Origin: Sulfurimonas sp.
GTDB taxonomy: Bacteria > Campylobacterota > Campylobacteria > Campylobacterales > Sulfurimonadaceae
DNA: 5,806 nucleotides
NCBI GenBank assembly: GCA_015663215.1
Contig: DQSP01000176.1
Location: 1-5,806, forward strand
Direction: 5' to 3'
In this document: one piece after another, positions 1 through 5,806 of the stretch
How positions within the stretch are numbered: the stretch's first letter is position 1
Layout of the letters: each line of letters begins with the position of its first letter
The notes under the pieces: model-generated
What the model was told of the DNA's origin: nothing
Databases searched by the model: none
Seen by the model: only the letters and a program-made list of their open reading frames with translations
Program-made: the position numbers and the translations under genes

Positions 1-165
1 AGCAAAGATGAAACACTCTGGATACAAGAAAAAATGCAAGAACATAAAACTGTTGAGAAGTCATTTGAACTTGCACAAAAACTCTCAAATGAAGCACAAA
101 AAGCAATGAGTGAAGATAGTGAACTTGTCGCAATTTTAGAAACGATGATAAAGAGAACTTTTTAA
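1..165 (+). CDS. Polyprenyl diphosphate synthase, C-terminal end only (partial)
   Basis: Frame 1 is open from the window edge to TAA at 163-165 and gives 54 residues, ending in ETMIKRTF. The tail is helical and charged, with a pattern (AQKLSNEAQKAM, then a leucine/isoleucine-rich helix ending in an Arg-aromatic) that resembles the C-terminal helices of trans-isoprenyl diphosphate synthases. The DDxxD motifs that would prove this lie upstream of the window. The assignment also leans on context: in C. jejuni, as I recall it, a prenyltransferase gene precedes hemA. If correct, the enzyme condenses isopentenyl diphosphate into a long polyprenyl chain, probably for the menaquinone side chain. Its stop codon shares its last A with the hemA start (TAATG), which implies translational coupling. 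The reading frame is certain; the family call is moderate. Confidence 0.6.
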   Translation, partial: SKDETLWIQEKMQEHKTVEKSFELAQKLSNEAQKAMSEDSELVAILETMIKRTF

Positions 166-1406
166 TGCACTACTTAAACATAAGTTTTACACATAAAAAC
201 TCAACACTAGAGATACGAGAAAAACTCACATACCCTGATAATGAACACAAACGCGGATGTTTAACTAAAATAGTCAGTTGTAATGCCATTACAGAGGCTA
301 TACTTATCTCTACCTGTAACAGAATGGAAGTCTTGTGTAGCTGTAATGATATATCAGCAGCTACTATGCATATACTTGAGATGTTAGAGATGCGTTCAGG
401 CATTAGTATAGAAGAACTTGAAGGTCGTGCTGACATTTTTGATGATAGTTCTGCCATTCATCATCTTTTTAGTGTGGCTACATCTTTAGACTCAATGATT
501 ATCGGAGAGACACAGATAGTAGGGCAACTCAAAGATGCTTTTCGTTTTGCTTATGATAATAAATTTTGTGGTAAAAAACTAGCGAGTGCTATGAAGTCCG
601 CATTTAAGTGTGCTGCAAAAGTGAGAAATGCTACTGACATCTCTTCAAAACCTGTCTCAACTGCAAGTGTTGCCGTTAACCAGCTCAAGTCTTTAGTGGA
701 TGATATTACAGGTAAAAAAGTTCTTATCATTGGAACTGGTGAGATGAGTGAAATCACTGCAAAACATTTGGTAAACGCAGGTGCGGATGTTTACATTATG
801 AACCGTACAAAGCACAAGGCTGAGGCACTTGCAAAAGAGTGTGGCACTAAGGTTATAGACTTTAGCGAACTAGCAACAGCAGTAAACGAGTTTGAGATAC
901 TCTATACTGCGACATCTGCTCCTGAACCAATTATTACTGATGCGATTATAGAGGCTAGAGATTTTGATAGGTATTGGTTTGATTTAGCTCTCCCTCGCGA
1001 TATTCACTATAACAAGGGTGAGCGTATTCATCTTTTTGTGATTGATGATTTAAAATTGATAGTAGACGATAACCTTGCATCTCGTGAAATAGCATCTCGT
1101 GCTGCACATGGAATCATCGGTCGAGCCATTGTAGAGTTTTTTGAATGGGTCAGTACACAAGATTTAGAACCTCTTATAAAAGAGATATATACTCGTGCAG
1201 ACACGGCAGCAAAAGAAGAAAGTGAGAGAGCGATAAATGCAGGATATATCCCAAAAGAGTATGAAGCAGAAGCTCAAAAAATGTGTGAACAAGCACTCAA
1301 GCGCTTTTTGCATGAGTTTACAACGAACATGCGAAATGCAAAAGAAGATACACATACAGAACTCATTAGTGGTGCAATGGCCTCAATGATGAAAGATAAA
1401 GTTTAA
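165..1406 (+). CDS. hemA: Glutamyl-tRNA reductase
   Basis: NADPH-dependent cytoplasmic enzyme that reduces the glutamate on Glu-tRNA(Glu) to glutamate-1-semialdehyde, the first committed step of C5-route tetrapyrrole synthesis. At 413 residues it is of normal family length. The N-terminal catalytic domain carries STCNRME with the nucleophilic cysteine at Cys51, followed by the signature SMIIGETQIVGQLK at about 110-123. The Rossmann NADPH domain begins near residue 184, with GTGEMS at 190-195 and MNRT soon after. The long C-terminal helical dimerisation domain runs from about 320 to the end. The ATG at 165 overlaps the upstream stop by one base; a weak AAGAGA at 151-156 could serve as the ribosome site. 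Cys58 and Cys60 close to the active-site cysteine are unusual compared with the enterobacterial enzyme. No frameshift or missing motif was seen, so the call is firm. Confidence 0.97.
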   Translation: MHYLNISFTHKNSTLEIREKLTYPDNEHKRGCLTKIVSCNAITEAILISTCNRMEVLCSCNDISAATMHILEMLEMRSGISIEELEGRADIFDDSSAIHHLFSVATSLDSMIIGETQIVGQLKDAFRFAYDNKFCGKKLASAMKSAFKCAAKVRNATDISSKPVSTASVAVNQLKSLVDDITGKKVLIIGTGEMSEITAKHLVNAGADVYIMNRTKHKAEALAKECGTKVIDFSELATAVNEFEILYTATSAPEPIITDAIIEARDFDRYWFDLALPRDIHYNKGERIHLFVIDDLKLIVDDNLASREIASRAAHGIIGRAIVEFFEWVSTQDLEPLIKEIYTRADTAAKEESERAINAGYIPKEYEAEAQKMCEQALKRFLHEFTTNMRNAKEDTHTELISGAMASMMKDKV

Positions 1407-1409
1407 GGA
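1405..1409 (+). promoter_or_regulatory. Ribosome binding site of proS, overlapping the hemA stop
   Basis: AAGGA lies six bases upstream of the TTG at 1416, and its first two bases are the last two of the hemA TAA. This spacing supports the TTG start and suggests that ribosomes ending hemA help initiate proS. Confidence 0.75.
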
Positions 1410-1415
1410 AAAATA

Positions 1416-3119
1416 TTGAGAAGAAGTAAAGCATTTATACCAACAAGTAAAGAAGCACCATCAGATGCATCGTTAGCAAGTCATATATTTTTAGCGAGAG
1501 CAGGGTTTATCTCTCAAAGTGCTGCAGGACTTTATAACTATATGCCTCTTGCGAAGCGTGTTATTAAGAAGATAGAAGCTATAGTAAATGAAGAGATGAC
1601 AAAAGTAGGGGCACAAGAGGTTGAACTCTCATTTGTAACACCTGCTGAGTTGTGGGAAAAAAGTGGTCGTATAGAGAAGTTCGGAAAGGAACTCCTACGT
1701 TTTCGCGATAGAAAAGACAATATGTTTGTTCTCGGACCAACACATGAAGAGATGATGGTTGAACTCATCAAAAATCGTGTTACTTCATATAAGAACCTGC
1801 CACTTAACTTGTACCAGATAAAAACAAAGTTCCGTGATGAAGCGAGGCCGCGTTTTGGACTTATGCGCGGACGTGAGTTTATCATGAAAGATGGTTACTC
1901 TTTTCACTCTAGCCAAGAAGATTTAGATCGTGAATTTATAGAGATGGAAGCGGCATATAAAAGAATATTGACTCGTTTAGGACTTGACTATCGTGTTGTT
2001 GAAGCTGATAGTGGAGCAATAGGTGGCAGTGGAAGTAAAGAGCTTATGGTAATCGCAGATAGTGGTGAAGATACTATAGCTATCTGTTCTAAGTGTGAGT
2101 ATGGTGCAAATGTAGAAGCTGCTGTAAGTGGAGAGCGAAAAGTTATACCTGAAGCTCCAGAAGCTGAATTTAACAAGTTCGCTACACCAGATGTAAAAAG
2201 CATAGAAGATTTAGCAGCATTTTTTAAAATAGACCCTTACTATACCGTGAAATGTGTAGCGAAAAAACTTATTTATGAAAATGAGAGTGAAATTGTACTT
2301 TTTTTCCTTCGTGGATGTGATAGTCTCCAAGAAGTAAAAGCTGTAAACGCAGCGGGTGCTTTAGAGATAGAAGATGTGAATGAAGAGGAGTTAAAAGCTT
2401 TAGGATTGGTTCCTGGTTTTATAGGTCCACTTGACCAAGATAAAGCAAAACATGTGATAGATACAACACTTAAAAATGCAGCAAATATGGTATGTGGTGC
2501 CAATGAACTTGATTATCACTTTGTTGGAGCAGATTTATCTGTTATAAGTGATGTTGCATACTTCGCTGACATTGCAGAAGTAAACGCAGGCGACAGCTGT
2601 CCAAAATGTGATGGAGAACTTTCATTTACAAAAGGTATAGAAGTTGGGCATATCTTTAAACTCGGAACTACTTATGCGAAGGCTCTAAAAGCAGAGTACT
2701 TAGATGAAAACGGAAAAGCACAGCCTTTTATCATGGGAACTTACGGTATGGGAATCTCGCGTTTAGTAGCTTCTGTGATAGAACAGCATCATGATGAAAA
2801 TGGTTGTATATGGACAAAAGCGACAGCACCTTATATGGTAAACATTATGGTGAGTAACATCAAAGATGAAGCACAGATGGCAGCAGGAGAAAAACTCTAT
2901 AAAGAGCTTCAAGATGCAGGTGTGGAAGTTATCTTAGATGATAGAAAAGAGCGTTTTGGTTTTAAAATGAAAGATGCTGAACTTATTGGTTTTCCATATA
3001 CTATCATTATAGGTAAAGAACTGGTTAATGGAAATGTTCAAGTTTATGATAGAGTCTCGACTGAGAAAACAGCAATAAGTGCAGATGAAATATTTACTAA
3101 AGTGATGGAACTTATTTAA
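1416..3119 (+). CDS. proS: Prolyl-tRNA synthetase, bacterial type with editing domain
   Basis: Class II aminoacyl-tRNA synthetase that charges tRNA(Pro); 567 residues, normal for the long bacterial form. The N-terminal catalytic part has LGPTHEE at 106-112, motif 2 FRDEARPRFG from 139 and RGREFIMKDGYSFH from 151. The editing insertion (about 220-405) follows, with TVK ending at Lys279 and GANELDYH ending at His368; these correspond to E. coli Lys279 and His369, residues implicated in editing. Motif 3, GTYGMGISRL, is at 441-450 with the class II arginine at 449. The anticodon-binding domain fills about 465-567 and includes DDRKERFGFKMKDAELIG. Two CxxC pairs (224/227 and 395/398) flank the editing insertion. 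The start is TTG: the hemA stop at 1404-1406 is in the same frame, and the next ATG (residue 43) would remove conserved N-terminal sequence. Translation is probably coupled to hemA. Confidence 0.97.
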   Translation: MRRSKAFIPTSKEAPSDASLASHIFLARAGFISQSAAGLYNYMPLAKRVIKKIEAIVNEEMTKVGAQEVELSFVTPAELWEKSGRIEKFGKELLRFRDRKDNMFVLGPTHEEMMVELIKNRVTSYKNLPLNLYQIKTKFRDEARPRFGLMRGREFIMKDGYSFHSSQEDLDREFIEMEAAYKRILTRLGLDYRVVEADSGAIGGSGSKELMVIADSGEDTIAICSKCEYGANVEAAVSGERKVIPEAPEAEFNKFATPDVKSIEDLAAFFKIDPYYTVKCVAKKLIYENESEIVLFFLRGCDSLQEVKAVNAAGALEIEDVNEEELKALGLVPGFIGPLDQDKAKHVIDTTLKNAANMVCGANELDYHFVGADLSVISDVAYFADIAEVNAGDSCPKCDGELSFTKGIEVGHIFKLGTTYAKALKAEYLDENGKAQPFIMGTYGMGISRLVASVIEQHHDENGCIWTKATAPYMVNIMVSNIKDEAQMAAGEKLYKELQDAGVEVILDDRKERFGFKMKDAELIGFPYTIIIGKELVNGNVQVYDRVSTEKTAISADEIFTKVMELI

Positions 3120-3120
3120 G

Positions 3121-3552
3121 ATGGTTTACTTTATCCTTTATCTTTTTTTAGAAGTATTACTCTCTGTGAGTATTTCTTCTAGTATTGGCGGCTTATTAAC
3201 ATTTGTAGAGATAATGATAAGTGCTTTCATTGGTATTAGTATACTTATAAACTTTAGAAAAACTCTTGTTGAAAATATGACGGCAGTTTCGTACAACTGT
3301 ATAGATTTAGCACAGTTTCAGCGTTTAAATCTATTTACACTCTTTGGAGCAGTTTTACTTATTGTTCCTGGATTTTTAACAGACATAATTGGAATTTTGA
3401 TGCAGTTTAGTGTGTTTACGAGTATGTTGGTTAACCGTTATAATGTAAAATCAGGAAACTGTGATGCACAAGTTCATCCACAAAACAATTTAAAAAAGGA
3501 TTCAGATGTCATTGATGTTGAAATTATTAGCACTCACACTACTATTAACTAG
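3121..3552 (+). CDS. FxsA-family inner-membrane protein
   Basis: A 143-residue hydrophobic protein. Segments at about 2-20, 24-44 and 72-102 look membrane-embedded. The last contains VLLIVPGFLTDIIGIL (PGFLTD from residue 83), the hallmark of the FxsA family, and the soluble tail has DVIDVEI at 129-135, resembling the conserved tail motif of that family. E. coli FxsA is known for relieving F-plasmid exclusion of phage T7; the normal cellular role of the family is unknown, so no function is claimed. The ATG begins one base after the proS stop; GGAA at 3107-3110 is a rather distant weak ribosome site, so coupling to proS is likely. The last 47 bases overlap the following gene in another frame. 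C. jejuni has, as I recall, a small membrane protein at the same place between proS and hemC. The family call is good. Confidence 0.85.
   Translation: MVYFILYLFLEVLLSVSISSSIGGLLTFVEIMISAFIGISILINFRKTLVENMTAVSYNCIDLAQFQRLNLFTLFGAVLLIVPGFLTDIIGILMQFSVFTSMLVNRYNVKSGNCDAQVHPQNNLKKDSDVIDVEIISTHTTIN
3496..3500 (+). promoter_or_regulatory. Ribosome binding site of the Dsb-like gene, inside the FxsA-family gene
   Basis: AAGGA preceded by a run of A lies five bases before the ATG at 3506. It is the clearest Shine-Dalgarno sequence in the window and fixes the downstream start despite the 47-base overlap. Confidence 0.75.
3506..3552 (+). other. Out-of-frame overlap of the FxsA-family and Dsb-like genes
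   Basis: The same 47 bases encode the FxsA-family C-terminus (residues 129-143, including DVIDVEI) and, in the +1 frame relative to it, the first 15 residues of the Dsb-like signal peptide. Both readings carry recognisable features, so neither boundary looks like an artefact. Confidence 0.8.
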
Positions 3553-3565
3553 TGGCGTATATGCA
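3506..3565 (+). other. Signal peptide coding region of the Dsb-like protein
   Basis: Codons 1-20 encode a short N-region with Lys6, a hydrophobic core LLALTLLL and a VYA cleavage site, with Lys at +1. No lipobox cysteine is present, so a soluble periplasmic product processed by signal peptidase I is expected. Confidence 0.8.
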
Positions 3566-4339
3566 AAGAACACAAGCCAAAAAATTGAGAGTTATTTACT
3601 AGAGAAGTATGAAGATAATCCAAAAATAAAGACTATTATAGTTAAGGTTGAAGAGGTAAAGCCCCTTTCTGATTTAAAAGGATGGGATGCTTACATAGTA
3701 GGTCTAAAAGCTACTCTTAAAACTAAACCAAGAGAACTAATCACACAAAAAGCTATCTGGTTTTCTAATGGAATAGCTATAACACAAGAACTTACAAGCC
3801 TTAGTAACGGCTCTAAGTATATTGATGATATAAAACCAAGTATTAAAGATTCTGAGTACCCAAAAGAAAATTTAGTATATGGTAATGCAGATGCAAAACA
3901 TAAGGTAGTTATCTTTTCAGATCCATTATGTCCATTTTGTAAAGATTTTGCTCCAGATGCCCTTAGATACATGAAAAAGTATCCAAATAAATTTGCAGTT
4001 TATTATTACCATTTTCCTCTTTTACGCATTCATCCTGCATCAGCTATTATAACTCGTGCTGCTATAGTGGCACAAAAACAAGGTATAAAAGATGTAAGTA
4101 TTAAAATGTACGATATTGAGGTAAGTGCTAAAGAAAAAAGTGTAGATAAAATACTTGCTGCATTTAACAAAGTTGTCGGTTCAAATGTACTAGAAAAAGA
4201 TGTTCAAGATCCATCTGTTGGTGCTGCTATAAGCCGTGATACACAGTTTGCTAACAATTTATTTGTAAGTGGAACACCTACTATATACTTTGATGGTAAA
4301 ATTGATAAAACAAGAAAAAAATACAAGACAGTAAAATAA
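3506..4339 (+). CDS. Periplasmic thiol-disulfide oxidoreductase/isomerase, DsbC/DsbG/DsbA-like
   Basis: A 277-residue exported protein with a thioredoxin fold. Residues 1-20 form a signal peptide (Lys6, a leucine-rich core, then GVYA, with likely cleavage between Ala20 and Lys21). Residues about 21-118 form a separate N-terminal region whose pattern (VKVEEVKPLSDLKGWDAYIV, then IWFSNGIAI) recalls the DsbC/DsbG dimerisation domain. The catalytic domain begins near 125: VVIFSDPLCPFC places the redox cysteines at 142 and 145, and SGTPTIYFDGK supplies the cis-proline at 258 in a Thr-Pro form, as in DsbC. A helical insertion lies between them. It could oxidise, isomerise or reduce periplasmic disulfides; sequence alone does not decide which. 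The start is fixed by a strong ribosome site and the signal peptide, although Met4 is possible. It overlaps the upstream gene by 47 bases and ends three bases before hemC. No particular dsb symbol is justified. Confidence 0.85.
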   Translation: MSLMLKLLALTLLLTSGVYAKNTSQKIESYLLEKYEDNPKIKTIIVKVEEVKPLSDLKGWDAYIVGLKATLKTKPRELITQKAIWFSNGIAITQELTSLSNGSKYIDDIKPSIKDSEYPKENLVYGNADAKHKVVIFSDPLCPFCKDFAPDALRYMKKYPNKFAVYYYHFPLLRIHPASAIITRAAIVAQKQGIKDVSIKMYDIEVSAKEKSVDKILAAFNKVVGSNVLEKDVQDPSVGAAISRDTQFANNLFVSGTPTIYFDGKIDKTRKKYKTVK

Positions 4340-4342
4340 TTT

Positions 4343-5302
4343 ATGAAAAAAATAACAATAGCAACAAGAGTTTCAGATTTAGCACTCTGGCAAGCATATT
4401 ATATACAAGAAAGAATTGAGACTGCATACCCTGAGATAGAAGTAGTTCTCAATAAAATAGTGAGTAATGGGGATAAAATCTTAGATAAACCTCTCGCTCT
4501 CATCGGTGGAAAAGGTCACTTTACTAAAGAACTTGAAGATGCGATGCTTAGAGGTGAAGCGGACATAGCTGTTCACTCACTTAAAGATGTTCCTACTTAC
4601 ATACCTGAGGGTTTAGAACTTGTTGCTGTGACACAAAGACAAGATCAAAGTGATGTGTTTTTATCTCACAAGTTTAAAAGTTTAACAGACTTACCAAAAG
4701 GTGCTGTAGTCGGAACGACTTCACTGAGACGTCGTATGCAACTCTTACAACAAAGACCAGACTTAAAAGTAAAAGATTTACGTGGTAATGTTAATACAAG
4801 GCTTCGTAAGTTAGAAGAGGGTCAATACGATGCGATTATTCTTGCATGGATAGGTCTAGAGCGTCTTGATTTACTCAAAGATATTCCATATACAGAGAAA
4901 CTCTCTCTTGATATGATGATACCACCTATGGGACAAGCAGCCTTAGGAATAGAGATAGTTTGCGGTAATGATAAAGTGCGTGAAATTACAGAGTCTCTTA
5001 AAGACAAAGATACTTATGCTTGTACTTTGATAGAGCGACAGTTTATCTCTAAAATAGGGGCAGGATGTTCTGCACCTGTTGCTTGTAATGCAGTTGTAAA
5101 TAAAGGTGAAGTTACTTTTAGAATAATGCTCGGGTTTCCTGATGGAACAAACATTATGCAAGAAAAAGTTATAAAACCTTTGAGCGAATGTGAGAACTTA
5201 GGTGAAGAACTAGCAAAAAAGATGATAGATGCAGGTGCTTTAGAACTTTTAGAAAATGCAGCAAAAATAGCATTTAAAGATGAAATGCCACAAAGACTTT
5301 AA
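4343..5302 (+). CDS. hemC: Porphobilinogen deaminase (hydroxymethylbilane synthase)
   Basis: Cytoplasmic enzyme that polymerises four porphobilinogens into hydroxymethylbilane on a covalent dipyrromethane cofactor. Its 319 residues match the family length. Visible motifs are KGHFTKELEDAMLRGEADIA, VHSLKDVPT with the catalytic aspartate at 82 (E. coli Asp84), GTTSLRRR with the substrate-binding arginines at 129-131, LRGNVNTRL, PPMGQAALGIE, and GAGCSAPVA with the cofactor-attachment cysteine at 242, the same number as in E. coli. All catalytic essentials are present. The start ATG lies three bases after the preceding stop; no convincing Shine-Dalgarno sequence is visible (the upstream bases are AAAATAATTT), so initiation probably depends on re-initiation by ribosomes leaving the upstream gene. 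It works in the same pathway as hemA, three genes upstream. Confidence 0.97.
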   Translation: MKKITIATRVSDLALWQAYYIQERIETAYPEIEVVLNKIVSNGDKILDKPLALIGGKGHFTKELEDAMLRGEADIAVHSLKDVPTYIPEGLELVAVTQRQDQSDVFLSHKFKSLTDLPKGAVVGTTSLRRRMQLLQQRPDLKVKDLRGNVNTRLRKLEEGQYDAIILAWIGLERLDLLKDIPYTEKLSLDMMIPPMGQAALGIEIVCGNDKVREITESLKDKDTYACTLIERQFISKIGAGCSAPVACNAVVNKGEVTFRIMLGFPDGTNIMQEKVIKPLSECENLGEELAKKMIDAGALELLENAAKIAFKDEMPQRL

Positions 5303-5305
5303 GAT

Positions 5306-5806
5306 ATGAAATCAACTATAAAACTACTCCAAAAACATGATGAACTAAAAGTAATTGATGCAGAGTTGGACATATACCTTGAAATAGCACACTTAGCATA
5401 TGCAGAAGTGAAAAAAGAGGATGGTGGTAAAGCACTTCTTTTTACAAATGTAGTAGATAGAAAAACAGATAAAAAGTTCAATGAACCTATTCTTATGAAT
5501 GTTTTTGGCTCATACAAACGCTGCGAACTTCTTTTTGGAAGAACTATAGAATCTGTTGCAGATGAGATAACAAATTTACTACACATGAAACCTCCTTCTG
5601 GGTTTATGGGTAAAATTAATATGGCAAAAGACCTTTTTTCTTTAAAAAATATCTTTCCTAAGCACTTAAAAGGGGAGGGTGAATGTCAAAAGATTCAATT
5701 TTTTGAAGATGAGATAGACCTCTCGATGTTACCTGTTTTAACGACTTGGGAGCAAGATGGTGGTGCTTTTATAACAATGGGGCAGGTGTATACACAAAGT
5801 CTTGAT
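5306..5806 (+). CDS. ubiD: UbiD-family decarboxylase, probably menaquinone biosynthesis, N-terminal part (partial)
   Basis: Open from ATG 5306 to the window edge, 167 codons, no stop. The N-terminus reads VIDAELDIYLEIAHLAY, then ALLFTNVVD, MNVFGSYKR (MNVFGS at 64-69) and LPVLTTWEQDGGAFIT at 142-157. This is the classic opening of UbiD-type 3-polyprenyl-4-hydroxybenzoate decarboxylases and of the related menaquinone-pathway decarboxylases. The family uses prenylated FMN; its Arg/Glu catalytic residues lie downstream of the window. Campylobacterota make menaquinone by the futalosine route and lack ubiquinone, so a late decarboxylation in menaquinone synthesis is the likelier role; ubiD is used only as the family name. 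The gene starts three bases after hemC with no clear ribosome site, again suggesting coupling. Family confidence is high, substrate confidence moderate. Confidence 0.88.
   Translation, partial: MKSTIKLLQKHDELKVIDAELDIYLEIAHLAYAEVKKEDGGKALLFTNVVDRKTDKKFNEPILMNVFGSYKRCELLFGRTIESVADEITNLLHMKPPSGFMGKINMAKDLFSLKNIFPKHLKGEGECQKIQFFEDEIDLSMLPVLTTWEQDGGAFITMGQVYTQSLD

Larger units (their letters stand above)
1..5806 (+). other. Probable single transcription unit: prenyl synthase-hemA-proS-fxsA-like-dsb-like-hemC-ubiD
   Basis: Seven co-directional genes are separated by -1, 9, 1, -47, 3 and 3 bases. No hairpin followed by a T-run and no space for a promoter was found at any junction. The transcription start must lie upstream, and the end downstream, of the window. 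Internal promoters inside genes cannot be excluded by eye. Confidence 0.8.

Noticed and set aside
170..457. Minus-strand open frames such as 170-457, 1538-1885, 2273-2503, 3691-3972 and 5299-5586
   Set aside because: All lie opposite well-supported genes with conserved motifs, have low-complexity Ser/Phe/Ile-rich products and show no recognisable domain; they are shadows of the sense codon pattern.
1404..1418. HemA-ProS fusion protein by stop-codon readthrough
   Set aside because: The frames agree, but a well-spaced AAGGA and a TTG give a normal separate start, and no readthrough signal is evident. It is kept only as a remark.
3506..4339. Recent horizontal or mobile insertion of the Dsb-like gene
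   Set aside because: No repeats, transposase remnants or clear change in base composition flank it, and its start is integrated into the preceding gene, which argues against a recent insertion.
4337..4345. Transcription terminator or promoter between the Dsb-like gene and hemC
   Set aside because: Only three bases separate the genes, and no GC-rich hairpin with a T-run was found nearby; AT-rich hexamers resembling a -10 box are expected by chance in this sequence.
5306..5806. UbiD as a ubiquinone-pathway enzyme
   Set aside because: The organism appears to be a Campylobacterota member, a group that uses menaquinone; the family name is kept but the ubiquinone role is not claimed.

Overview
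The window looks like ordinary chromosome from a Campylobacterota (epsilonproteobacterial) species, most likely a Sulfurimonas-type organism. The evidence is the AT-rich coding sequence, the style of the proteins, and the gene order prenyl synthase - hemA - proS - small FxsA-type membrane protein - hemC - ubiD. From memory, that order matches a cluster in Campylobacter jejuni. The genus-level guess is inference; no 16S rRNA or other marker is present.

Layout: all seven genes are on the + strand and packed almost without gaps. They are: the last 54 codons of a polyprenyl diphosphate synthase (1-165); hemA, glutamyl-tRNA reductase (165-1406); proS, prolyl-tRNA synthetase with an editing domain (1416-3119); an FxsA-family inner-membrane protein (3121-3552); a periplasmic DsbC/DsbG/DsbA-type thiol-disulfide protein with a CPFC active site (3506-4339); hemC, porphobilinogen deaminase (4343-5302); and the first 167 codons of a UbiD-family decarboxylase, probably the menaquinone-pathway enzyme (5306 to the window end). 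Junctions are -1, +9, +1, -47, +3 and +3 bases, so a single operon with translational coupling is the natural reading. No promoter, terminator, RNA gene, repeat, mobile element or CRISPR array was seen, and no non-coding stretch exceeds 9 bases.

How the genes fit together: HemA makes glutamate-1-semialdehyde from Glu-tRNA (C5 route to 5-aminolevulinate). HemC joins four porphobilinogens later in the same pathway. The prenyl synthase and the UbiD-family decarboxylase plausibly supply the side chain and a ring-processing step for menaquinone. The Dsb-like protein acts on periplasmic thiols. The cluster therefore combines heme and quinone supply for respiration with a tRNA synthetase and a membrane protein of unclear role.

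No previously undescribed system is evident. The points worth a second look are small: a 47-base overlap in which the conserved FxsA tail and the Dsb signal peptide share the same DNA, a forced TTG start for proS in the same frame as hemA, an extra thiol-redox gene in an otherwise recognisable cluster, and some unusual cysteines in ProS and HemA.
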